A DNA stretch of 64,000 nt, from contig VWPU01012101.1 in the NCBI GenBank assembly GCA_013398955.1, forward strand, positions 440,927 through 504,926, given 5' to 3'. Numbering within the stretch: the stretch's first letter is position 1; every line of letters begins with the position of its first letter. Below the pieces are notes generated by a model. The model was not told the DNA's origin. It saw nothing but the letters and a program-made list of their open reading frames with translations, and did not search any database. Origin of the DNA: Callaeas wilsoni. Its lineage: Eukaryota; Chordata; Aves; Passeriformes; Callaeidae. This document shows positions 53,701 through 64,000 of this stretch, in pieces. A program made the position numbers and the translations under genes.

Positions 53701-54339
53701 CTTCTTTTCTCTCTCCTGTGCATGTTTTTGGAGTCTGTATGGGCCACTGTTGCCATCAATAGGCAGCTGTCCTGCAAATGACCACTTAGATGTGAGGGGT
53801 GGCAGAGTACAATAATGAGAGTGAGGGCTAATCCTCTCCAGGATTCAGTGCCAGAGAACGGACATGGACAAACTTAGTGTGGATCAGAAACTCATGGACT
53901 GCAGCTACAGCTCTAGCTAAGAGAGGCAAGCCAGGAAAGCTGTCACAGGCAGAAAGCCCAGCTGAACAACAGGAGATTCATCCTGATGCATCCAGCACTA
54001 AGCTGCTCTCTCTGTCCTTCGAGGCCGAACAGCCTCAGTCAGGCTTCCCTCCCTTGGCTGAAGGCTCAGTAAGCCTATTCCAAATGATCTCCTGAAAACA
54101 GTATTTCCTGTGCGCTGAAGATTTTCCCCAGAATGCTGTAAGTCTATGCAGCACTACTACATTCACTTTTAAGGGATTCATATATCAGCAGTGCACCATA
54201 GCGTGGGAACTCCACTTCATGTATAATTAATCCTGCCTGGGGATAGGAAAATGGAGTAGGTGACCTTTTGACATCTTTCCTATCCCCTTCTTCTACAATA
54301 AATATGGATTCAGGATGCAAACTTTCCATTTTCTTTTCT

Positions 54340-54353
54340 TTTTTTTTTTTTTT
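54340..54353. repeat. Poly-T run (14 T)
   Basis: Fourteen T preceded by a T-rich stretch, followed by AATAGTC. It is a simple homopolymer with no recognisable retroposed sequence next to it. Confidence 0.9.
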
Positions 54354-57300
54354 AATAGTCATTCCCCAATTTCTATACTTCACCAAAAAGAAAGAAAATA
54401 TTTAAGGAGATAGTCCAAACCATGCTCATTTAATGCCTGAGAAAATAGATAGGTCTGCCAAGCTCTCTCAGGCTCTGAGACCAATCAAGGAAGCCAATTT
54501 TAAATTCTATGGATGTCCCATGAGAATACTTTGCTAATATTTATATCTCTGCTCCAATTTGGGTGATTGCCCAACCTCCTCAGCTGAACTCATCCACTAA
54601 CCCAATGTCAAGAGAAAAGAGACAGTTGTTTCTCACTTGTGAAAGCTGCACCGCAAGGCATCCAGTCCAATCCCAAGTCCCAAGAAGTAGCCACCAAGAA
54701 TAAAAGATGTGTAAGTCTAACTGCTCTTTTGGGTCAAGAGACTTGGGGTTTTGTTGTGCTGATGCTCGCTGAGACTTCCAGTGATGCTCAAAGTAGCAAA
54801 ACAATTTATTTGTGCTTTCATATCTGAGTTCTGGGACATGATCACTGAATTTATAGAAACATGGATACTTTCTCCTAAAGATTATGGGATTCCTGCTGGG
54901 TAGCGTGATCAGGGTGCACCTTCTCAGACAGGGTATGGAGCATCCAGTTGCTTCTAATGCTACGGCTTCAGCTGTGACATTACCAGCATATGGGAGACAC
55001 AAATCAATACAAGAAGATGCTGACAGAGGATTTCTTTCTAGATCCTTCATCCATCCGAACATCACCTATCTGTCTGCATTGTAAAGATATACTATGGATC
55101 AAAAAAAGAGCCTAAAAACATTTGAACCTGCAGAAAAAAAATCAAACTAAACTCAAATTATTTTCAATGACCAGAGACACAAAAGAGCTTATTGATATGG
55201 AGTTTAGCAAAAGTTATATGTAAAATCAAAACATCCTGATGGCCATGGCCAGTCAGCAACTCTTCCAAACAACACAAAGTCAAAAAACTGCAACCCTTCT
55301 CCACATCGTTATTGACCAAAGCCAACTCAAAGAAGAGAAGGAAGATGTTCTTTATTTGAGAGCATTATTTTAGGCCTCCTATAACTATGTCTTTAAGAAA
55401 GTCCTTCTAGAAAGTAGAACCGAGTAAGTTTGCTCTTCTCACCTTTAAGCAATAGACTCTTGATTTTCCAAATTCCCCCAGCTTTTCCAGATAAATTTAT
55501 TTTTAACATACCAAATTGTTTAAATGCAAGTGCTCCTTTTAAAGTCACGTGTTAACACAATGAAAAGAACTGTAAAAGGTCCATCATGAAATATGAAATA
55601 ATATGCTTCATAAATCAAAGGCTCTGCAGGTAAATGAAAGGAAGTCCCATATCTTTGTTCATCCACCAAAAAAACCTACAATTGCAGAAACATGATTTTC
55701 ACACCCTAACTACTGATTTGTAGACATCAGATTGGCCACAAACTTTCCTTTTCTAATCTATTATATAAAAAATGCAGTAAATTCCAGAGGAAAGATTTCT
55801 TAACATCTAAGTTGGTGAATAACTTCCATATGAATTGACTGAATATTTCCTAGCATGGACACAACCACTTTAAACCACAGCATAACTGAAACTATAAACA
55901 TGCATTGTGAGCACAGTCTGTATCCACCATGGATTTCTAGTCAGAAAATTCCATATTTCATAATTCACTAATAAGTGAACGATGGACTCTCCATCTTTTA
56001 CTTGAGAGGGAAATCTACTCATTTCTGGTAATTTCTTCTTTTTCATCTCTGAGTCACAAGAATTTTGTCCACATCTGAGAGGCATTTCTGACAGCCTCAC
56101 TCATTAAGGCTTATGGAATTCTATTTCATACTCACAGCAAAATTTTGTCACAAATTTGAAGTAGAACAGAGGAAAACCAATCTGCTTTTTCATCACATCT
56201 AAGAAAAACAAATCCTGTTACTCCCCTTTTGCCGCTTCCTTCTGCTCACAGTGTGAAGAGCTGCCTCTGCTAGACCAGCTAATTTCTTGCATCACCTTCT
56301 GTTACACACTCCTACAAAAAAAAATTTTGCATTTCAGGTGTGACTGTGTTATTTCTCAGACTAAAGTCACACAAGCTGTTGTGTTGGGTACAGATTTAAT
56401 CATTCCAGTCTCTAGACTTCCCTTAATGGTCATTCCTGCTATTCCACTCCCGTGATGCCAGCAGGATATAACATTTCTTTGACCATTTTATGATCCAGAT
56501 TGATAATGAATTGGTTTTTATAGCACACATAAATTAAGGAGCAGGAAATTCAGGCAGGTACAGAGCTAACAGCTGGGAGTGAAGAGGGGATGAAAACAAT
56601 ATAAATCAGATATTTTCTTTAACTAGTTATCTTGTGCAAACAGGCTGTAAGTGCACTTGGCAAGTGGAAAAGCTGACCAGAACATTTTAAAGAGGAGAGA
56701 TCCTGGTATAGAGGTCAGATTTACATTTTGTTTAACAGCAGTTTTAGTAGCACAAATGAAGGGAGAAGAACTGGGGCATAGAATGGGAATGGTGACTGAG
56801 GATGGGAACAAGGATGCAGGAGGAAAGGGTTTCCTAAACCAGAGTCTCTGCTATGGCTACTACAGAACCTCATTCTTTGCAGTGATTCCTACCTTGGTTT
56901 ATTACCCCCATATCAGATATTCAGCAGCAGTGCTGGGCTCCGTATCTGGGCTCACAGCACATGATCATACAAACCTCAGCACCATGAAAGCTGTTTGCAG
57001 CCTCCCCTTGGGAGCACAGCCCCATCAGCCTGCTGCCCACTGAGCACCCACTGCCTTCCTTTTGAGGAGGTGGCAGGCCACTTTCTCAGCCAGGACTGTC
57101 AACTGCCAACAGCTCTACAGGCTCTTCAGAGACTGATTTTGACAATTCAGGACCCAGTCCCCAGAAGAGTTAATCATTTCATACAGATTTATCACCTTCT
57201 GTCACAGATTAGCTATTTTCTCACTTTAAAGATGTCTGTCTCTCCCCTGCCATATCAGCTCCTGTGTCTATACAGCTCTCCTAGACATGGTGAGAAATTC

Positions 57301-59908
57301 TGTGTTGTGAATGGAGCTCTCTGTCCTTGCTGAGCTGAGGGCTGACTGTGTTCCTGCCAGTGCTTGCACCGCAGCCTGCTAGGAGGGAAGACAGCCTGGC
57401 TGACACTGGAAGTACACCCCAATTGCCAGAGTAGTTTGATCTGAAGAAAAGATGTCATTCTTCCATAATGGTAGTATTCCAAAGTTATTGAAAGCTTTTT
57501 CAAAATTCCCAAAAAGCAGACACCTCTCACAGCACAGAAAAGTGTGTCTTGAAAGCCAGAGTAAAGGACGAGAAAGTGCTGAATGAAGCAAATCTGTTCA
57601 TTTCTGTTCCTCTGCATTGCCAGGGACTCCAGACTAACCTCGATTCATATTGCCTCTACTCCCTTCTTTCTAATACACATTATGGTAAATTATATTAGTA
57701 GATAAGAGCCCAATAGAAGTGATATTTCTAGATGCAAGTGCTAGATCTGCCTTACGAGCAGAAAGATATGTTTGCTCTCCCTCACAGGTGGTCAGAGCGT
57801 ACACTGGGAGAGCCATGAGGGGCGCTGGTGATCATAGACTTGTTAGGAAATGTAAGCCTATTGAAATCCGTCTTAATCCACAAAACCAAGATAGCACTAC
57901 AAAGTACTCTGCCTAAAAAGGAGGTGGCCTTTCCACTTCTTAAATCCACATAAGGCAGTGGCTTATAAGTGTCTAGGCATTAGTGCCAATGATCATTATT
58001 TCAAAATGTCAAGAATACTATTTAAAGTCTTAGTTCCTTTTCCACCCTACCTCCCTTTGTTTTTCTTTTTCTTGCATTCTTGAGAAATTGAATGGGAATT
58101 TAAATCAATTCCAGTTCACCTCCCCCTGTGATAGATTTCAGCTTCCCCAGAGCAATACATCAGTGTGCTGAGAACTGTCTGCTAGGCAGTTCACTATAGG
58201 TATAGGATACATTAAGTCAGTAAGGAATTAAAGGAGGGAAATGCAAGCAGGAATGGAGGAAAAGAAACAACCAGATAGCAAGTTTTTAGAAAAAACATCA
58301 AAGTAATGCAGTTAGTGTTGCTACTTTGGTAGCAACATTTGTTTCTTGAGTATTATTAAACTGGTTCATATGTCTCAGCTAAGACCTGGAAATAAAAGTC
58401 TTCCTTTAGCTATAAAAATGCAGAGTAATCTTCAGCAGTGACTGTGTAATTAACTGGCATCCAGCCCAGTGAAGGGAAAAGCTCCAGTCAGGTAGATGTT
58501 CATGTACTCATTTATAATTCTAAACTTAGAAAACTCCCACTTTGTCATTTTATGTTGTGGTAAGAGTAAACTGCATTTTCTTCAAAGTGACTCCACATTC
58601 CGCTAAACCAATAGATGCTCTTACAGGAAAACGTTAGCAAGAGTAATCTGATTGATCTTCTGGGTGAACAGAGTTCAGACACAAACACACCATAGCCTTC
58701 ACCCTAGTGTAAGGCTTTCCCCTTTCCCCTGAGGGAGGGATACACTCAGAGGAGCCAGATAGGCGTGTGTATGGCACAAAATCCTAGCTTCAAAACTCTT
58801 CCTTTCCTTCTTATCTGGATTTGAAGAAAGAAGTAAGAAAGAATTTCTTTTCAAAACCTGTTTTTAGTGTATCCTTCCTTCGAAATAAATTTAGCAATCT
58901 ATGTAAACAATCCCCATGGCCTCAAGCCCTAGGAAACATGTTTCCTTTTCCAGAAGCTCCCACATCTACCATTCTCCAAGCAGGCCAGAGAAACTTGACC
59001 AATTTCAGCCCACTGGCAATACCAGAAGAGTTTATTGGCAAGCCAAGACTTATGCTGCTTCTTTTATTTTTTTTTTTCCACTTTTAATAACCATCCTAAA
59101 TGATGTTCCTCTTGAAAGATCAGTATTTTGTGTCCCAAACTGTTTCCTTATGCAACTCTCACACTTTTCTTTGTTATTTTTTAGCAAGGAGCAGCACTGA
59201 GCTCCTCAAATTATCCTTCTCTTTCTCATCATGGGAAAAAAAAAAGAAAAGTATCCAAATATAATTCCTAAACAGAAATTACAATTTCATCTGAATATTC
59301 AGGAATCAAAGCTTCTAGAGTGCCCATGAGGACCTTACCTTCAAAACACTTTCCATTTTTTTGTAGTACTTATGTAGTCCGTGAAATTAACCATGATTTC
59401 TAACATTTCCTTACCATTATTAAAGATATTCATTAACCTAGAATTGCCTTTTTGCCAAACATGGTGCAGCCAAAAATGGAGATAAGTAAAAATTAAGATC
59501 ATAAATAAGTGGGGAAACCTGGACAAAATGCACCACATTGTAAAGCTTTACACACAGTCAAGTCTACTGACAGTAGCCTAGATCCTGAGCTCTAAACTTA
59601 AAGGAGAATGACATTATGTTCTCTTTACTCTGGACGTACCCTGCTGTCCTGTAGATTCAAGTGATTTTTGAAGGAAAAGAAATGCTATTGAACCAGCAGA
59701 AACATACCCGCAAAGCCCTAACTGTGAAAAAAGGCTCAGCCACAGAGAAGAGTCAGAAAAAGTGCAAAGAGTCTGTAACTCAGATAAATAATGTGCAAAT
59801 TGTAAGAGAAGTGAAACATGATGTTGCTTTGCACTGAGCATGTTGAAAGCATTTCACAATGAATTAGAAGAACAAAAAATATTCTGTCTTCAGCTATGTC
59901 AACTCAAG

Positions 59909-59937
59909 CCATTCTGTGATTCTACAGTTCTATGATC
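59909..59937 (+). mobile_element. Orphan CR1 octamer tail
   Basis: CCATTCTGTGATTCTACAGT then TCTATGATC is a degraded run of the CR1 terminal octamer (ATTCTRTG). No CR1 3' UTR is recognisable immediately to its left. The body of a larger CR1 in the same orientation begins about 150 bp to the right, so the tail belongs to a different, older insertion. Confidence 0.55.
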
Positions 59938-60089
59938 TGAGTTCTCCATCAACCCAGAGCAGCTGGCACATCAGCCTCAAGTTTGTGAGGAAACATTTCT
60001 TGCTCTACCTGCCAGCTCTGGCCCCTGTTCCTTTCAGTAAACCAGATAAATGCTCCACTCAAGGGGTTTCTATCTTCTCCATTCTTGCT

Positions 60090-61512
60090 CCCAGCTGCCT
60101 GAAAGCTGGTGAACGATCTCCTGACTTTAAGGAAGGGCAAGAAGGAGGATCTCTGAAAATATAGGCCTCTAAGTCTCACTTCAGTGCCTGGTAAAGTTAT
60201 GGAGGAGGTATTGAAAAACACCTGAAGGGTCATGCAGTCATTGGTCGCAACCAACATGGCTTCATGAGAGGAAAGTCCTGCTTATCAAACCTGATTTCCT
60301 TTTATGACAAGGTAACCACTTATTGATCAAGGGAAGCCAGCTGATGTCATCTTTTCAGGTTTCAGTACTGTCTCTCATAAGATCCTTCCAGAAAAAATTT
60401 CCAGATCACAGCTGGATAAACACATCTTGTGATGAGTGAGCAACAGGCTCATGGGTTGGGCACAAAGGGTTACAGTGAATGGGGTGACATCAAACTGGAG
60501 ACATCACTAGTGGGGTTCTGCAGGGCTCCACCCTCAGCCCTGTGCTCTTCAACCTCTTCATGACTTGGACGCAGGACTGGAAGAGATACTAAACAAGTTT
60601 GCAGATGATACAACACTGAGAGGAGCTGCTTACTTCCTCAAAGAGATGGAGGCCCTGCAGAGAGACCTCAACAAATCAGAGGCCTGGGCAATAATCAACC
60701 ACATGCAGTTCAACAAGGGACAGTGCCAGATTCTGCTCCTGGGATGCAGCAACTCTGGATGTACGGACAGACTGGGGAGTGAGATGCTGGAAAGCAGTGC
60801 CATGGAAAGGGACCTGGGGATCCTGGACGATGGAAAGTTGAACATGAGTTGGCAGTGCCCTGGCAGCCAGGAGGGCAAACCATGTCCTGGGGGGAATCAG
60901 GTACAGCATCACCAGCCGGGCAAGGGAGGGGATTGTCCCGCTCTGCTCTGCACTGGGGCGGCCTCACCTCGAGTCCTCAGAGCAGTTTTGGGTGCCACAA
61001 TATAAGAAAGACATTAAACGATTAGACAGCACCCACAGGACGGCAACAAAGATGGTGAAAGGCCTTGAGAGGAAGCCGTATAAGGAGTGGCTGAGATCAC
61101 TTGGTCTGTTCAGCCTGGAGAAGAGGAAACTGAGGAGCGACCTCATTGCAATCTAGAGCTTCCTTATGAGGGAAAGATGAGGGGCAGACACTGACCTCCT
61201 CTCTGAGATGACCAGTGACAGGAGCCAAGGGAATGGCCTGAAGCTGTGTCAGGGAAGGTTTAGGTTGGATATTAGAAAAAGGTTCTTCCCCCAGCATGTG
61301 ACTGGGCACTGGAACAGCTCCCCAGAGAAGCGGCCACAGCACCAAGCCTGACAGAGTTCAAGAAAAGTTTGGACAATGCTGTCAGGCACATGGTGTGATT
61401 CTTGGGGATGGTGCTGTGCAGGGCCAGGATTTGGACTCAATGATCCTTGTGAGTCTTTTCCAACTCAGCTTATTCTGTGATTCTGTGATTCTGTGATTCT
61501 GTGATTCTGTGT
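60090..61512 (+). mobile_element. CR1 LINE, 5'-truncated in RT, best-preserved copy
   Basis: About 1.4 kb in sense orientation. Translated blocks in order are a GGCCTCTAAGTCTCACTTCA segment (RPLSLTSVPGKVMEEVL-like), NQHGFMRGKSCLSNLISFYD near 60250-60310, and SGVLQGSTLSPVLFNLFM near 60510-60560. Then come LNKFADDTTLRG with the catalytic FADD at 60598-60609, MQFNKGQCQILLLG, and SSAMERDLGILDDGKLNMS. The 146-codon frame 60565-61005 is only this RT segment. Frameshifts lie between blocks, for example just after LFNLFM, and stops occur in the first part, so no enzyme is made. The 3' UTR runs from about 61130 and ends in five TTCTGTGA-type octamers at 61473-61512. No clear target-site duplication is seen, which is normal for CR1. 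Confidence 0.97.
61473..61512 (+). repeat. CR1 terminal octamer array (TTCTGTGA)n
   Basis: Four perfect TTCTGTGA units and a partial fifth end the CR1 above. CR1 elements end in short octamer repeats instead of poly-A, and the perfect units suggest a fairly young insertion or later slippage. Confidence 0.95.
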
Positions 61513-64000
61513 GTGTACCGAGCTCTGTACATGGTGGCAGTGCTGGTTAGACTCAGGAGGCTCAAGTGAGTAGATTTTATGCCAAGATAGAAGCAATAAG
61601 TTACAATAAAGAAACACGAAGAATTATTTTTGCAGCCAGCAGTGTACATGCAGTAGTAACATTGTGTGTTATAATTAATGAAAGACTTTTCTGCAGCTAT
61701 TTAGAAGGATACTATAGATTCAATCTTGAAAGAGCTGATGGATGGCCATTTGAATACTTCAGGAAGAAATTATTTGTTTAATCATTGAACACAATAAATT
61801 AGGATTGCATGTTATTTTAATTCTATGGGAAACATGGTTCACTGCATTTGTATTTTCAAAACTATGCTTAAAAAGAGCCAGCTCTGTAGCCTAAGAACAG
61901 AACTTTTTGCTGCCAAACAAGGACATACATTCAAATCCCAGGCTTGGTAGGATTTAGATAATAAAATCTGGGGTAGAAATGGATAATCCTTATTTACGCC
62001 ACAGAAATATTATACCTATTAAAGGTAGGATTGATACTTTGCTGAAAGTGTGGAAAACCTTTCCAGAGATGCCCGTGCAACATCAGCCTACACTCTGTCT
62101 ATAAAGACATAAATAAATAGAAATGCAAAGAGGTTTCATCTTTCCATTTTATCTCATCAGAAACTTAGTGATTTGTCATCACTTCCTCTAACTCAGAACA
62201 CTCAGTACATACTTGTGCTCCCCAGTTGTAAGGAAACACAGCAATTTGTTTTATTGTAGTAGAGCATATCAGAGACTAAATGGAGAGAGCACATGGAATT
62301 GCTGAGCCTCTTCCAACTGAGCTGGTTAAGAATATCATAAATGTTCATGATCTTTGAAAATAAAGCCTGCATGATATAGTGACCTTACTACATACTGAAG
62401 ATTTCATAGGTTCCGTCTCAAAGATGCACTTGAAACCAGAATGTCAAACTTACCAAAGGGAAACTTTCTCTTTTGATTGTTATTATAAGTCTTATTCTTA
62501 ATAAATTTCTTACCAAATTGCCTAAGGAATATCCTGATACAGTGCAAGATGCAGCATAATGTGACTGTATTTATTTACTTATGCAGAACCCAGAATCTCA
62601 AGGAGATAATTAAACTGGATTACGTATGAAAGATGCCTCTACCCAACAAGTAGATACAAAGTAACTCTTCAGTAAGTCACTGTTTGATATGGATACACAA
62701 ATTAATCTTAAGGAAGTGAACTCCATCAGCTGTCATTCCACTATGACCGGGAACTTGGGCAACTTTTAACAGTGATGAAATAGTCCTACTGAGGTGCCTG
62801 CCCCTTTTCCCAACAAAAAATTCTAGAAATCAAGTGCTTTGTAAAGCACATTCAGAACTTAGCTCTGGAAAAAAAGATTGCATTGGAAGGATGGAAATTG
62901 CAATGTTGTCACCACTCTGAAAGATTGGCCAAAAAATTACGACCCGATATATTGTCACTGTCCTAGCAATTAGATAGGTATTTCTTGATCCTTCTACCTT
63001 GTCTCAGTTTTTTTTTAATATTTGCTACTTTAACAATTATATAGTAACTTTTAGTCCATCACATTTTGGTAAGATTTTCTGTTTATGTGTATTTCTGTTT
63101 AGTGGTTTCTGCAGTACAGCAAATTTTGCTGAGTTTTTTTATCCTATCTTTTTTTCAAGTAGCAGGTAATATGAAATGAAAGCCACGTTGAAATCATTGA
63201 AAACTTGTCACAGATTACAACAAGTAGAAGAAGTTCAGGATAGAGTTTACAACTGTAAGTTGTTCCAGCCATCTAAGCTTCTCTGATCCATAGAGGAAAC
63301 TTCACAAAAAGACATATTTAGGTGAGCCAATTTCCTTTATCTTTTTGAGACATGTAAGTGAAGTAATCTTGATTAGTTGCTGGCCTTCTATAAACTAAGA
63401 CAGCCTGGCTACATCTGCTCCTTGAACTGAATTTAAATAGCTGGAACTTGATTGCACATACTTCACATTTGAAAGCATGGATGTTTCTGGTATGTGGTTA
63501 GGATTGCAATTAGTGTGTTCCTTGATTCATGTGTATAAGCCTGAGCACAGGCAAGTGGGATAATGCACGGATGTAGTTCAGGTTTGCGTTTGTATGTGGG
63601 CTGAGAGCTTCTCTGTGGTTGCAAAAAAAAGATCAGGATGAGGCAGTAAAGAAAATTTCCTAATGATACAGTCAATATTAATGTTCCAGCCTGAAATATT
63701 TCTTTAATGACCGCACTCAGGGTAATACAGTCTTTATGTTCAAATTAGGAAACTGAGACATGAGCTTCAGTCATATAACACCAAAGGAATGGGAACATGG
63801 AATCACATTCTAGCAAGGTTTCTTAATATATATATCAAATAATGGTAAAGAAGAGCTAAAGTCTATTATGCATGCTTAAAAAGCAGAAAACAGTACATAC
63901 AAATACAGGTCTCATTTTCTTCCCCTCACATTTGTGTCTTATTGTGTTCTCTCTTAGCCCAAAAAACATTTCATAAGCTAAATATATAAATAGAGGTGTC
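61513..64000. other. Unique AT-rich sequence to the window end
   Basis: No gene or repeat family was recognised. The open frames (71 codons plus at 61566-61781; 70 codons minus at 63463-63675) have no domain I know. A B-box-like ATTCAAATCCC near 61929 does not sit in a tRNA fold. Confidence 0.5.

Larger units (their letters stand above)
48026..59908. other. 11.9 kb of unique sequence with scattered simple repeats
   Basis: No gene can be named. The longest open frame of the window (161 codons, minus, 54580-55065) lies here, alongside others of 93-130 codons; none has a recognised domain and none is bounded by convincing splice sites. A small symmetrical exon candidate at 53367-53453 is described in findings. 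A (CAAA)n-type stretch lies at 49331-49415, a T-run at 54340-54353 and a possible CR1 tail at 50711-50775. The 52.8-54.1 kb and 56.9-57.4 kb segments are less AT-rich than their surroundings. Confidence 0.5.

Noticed and set aside
53990..54070. GGCCGAACAGCCTCAGTCAG resembling antisense CR1
   Set aside because: Only one short block matches and the expected neighbours on both sides are missing.
54580..55065. Longest open frame, 161 codons, minus strand
   Set aside because: No recognisable domain, no splice or promoter context, and this length is expected by chance in six frames of 64 kb.
60630..60967. Several 78-85 codon minus-strand frames
   Set aside because: Antisense shadows of the CR1 reverse transcriptase on the plus strand.
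61566..61781. 71-codon plus-strand frame just after the CR1 tail, protein-like in composition
   Set aside because: No homologue recognised, short, and no splice or promoter context.
61890..61960. tRNA-like stretch with a B-box-like ATTCAAATCCC
   Set aside because: T-stem and acceptor arms do not pair, and no A box fits; not a tRNA or an obvious tRNA-derived SINE.

Overview
This is vertebrate nuclear DNA, almost certainly from a bird. It is AT-rich with few CpGs. Its recognisable content is CR1 LINE fragments of several ages, one solo LTR of the avian ERVL/ERV3 type, and short simple repeats. Two CR1 3' tails carry the avian ATTCTRTG-type octamer, and the LTR ends on the GTCAACCCACCACA-type motif that is common in bird genomes. 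The species cannot be fixed from this. I found no protein-coding exon I can name, no tRNA, rRNA or snRNA gene, no CpG-island promoter and no CRISPR array. Prokaryotic features (operons, ribosome binding sites, origins) do not apply. The longest open frame is 161 codons, which is about what chance gives in 64 kb.

Layout. At 1-52 is a (GAGGA)n microsatellite cut by the window edge. About 1.04-1.40 kb is an old CR1 3' fragment on the minus strand. From 1.4 to 22.9 kb is long unique AT-rich sequence with no gene recognised. Two short CR1 3' ends lie on the plus strand at 22.88-23.23 and 25.01-25.19 kb. At 28.17-29.66 kb is a 1.5 kb CR1 on the minus strand with much of the reverse transcriptase, whose catalytic Asp pair is lost. 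At 34.83-35.33 kb is a solo LTR on the minus strand with a 5 bp target duplication. From 36.29 to 40.46 kb lie two stretches of very old amniote-type CR1 on the minus strand (3' end, then RT and endonuclease-side sequence). Around 47.3-48.0 kb are decayed CR1 pieces, and a possible one lies at 50.7 kb. At 60.09-61.51 kb is the best-preserved CR1, on the plus strand, with a readable FADD motif and a perfect octamer tail. The rest is unique sequence.

The window therefore reads as intergenic or deep intronic DNA, a gene desert at this scale. There is no set of genes working together and I do not see a new biological system. The observations most worth checking are the length of the ancient CR1 at 38.4-40.5 kb, the target-site duplication of the LTR, the FADD-to-FTGG change in the 28-29 kb CR1, and two weak exon candidates (minus strand 43.83-43.96 kb and plus strand 53.37-53.45 kb) that could be tested against RNA or other bird genomes. 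Family assignments rest on remembered consensus sequences. A RepeatMasker run with avian and amniote libraries would settle them.
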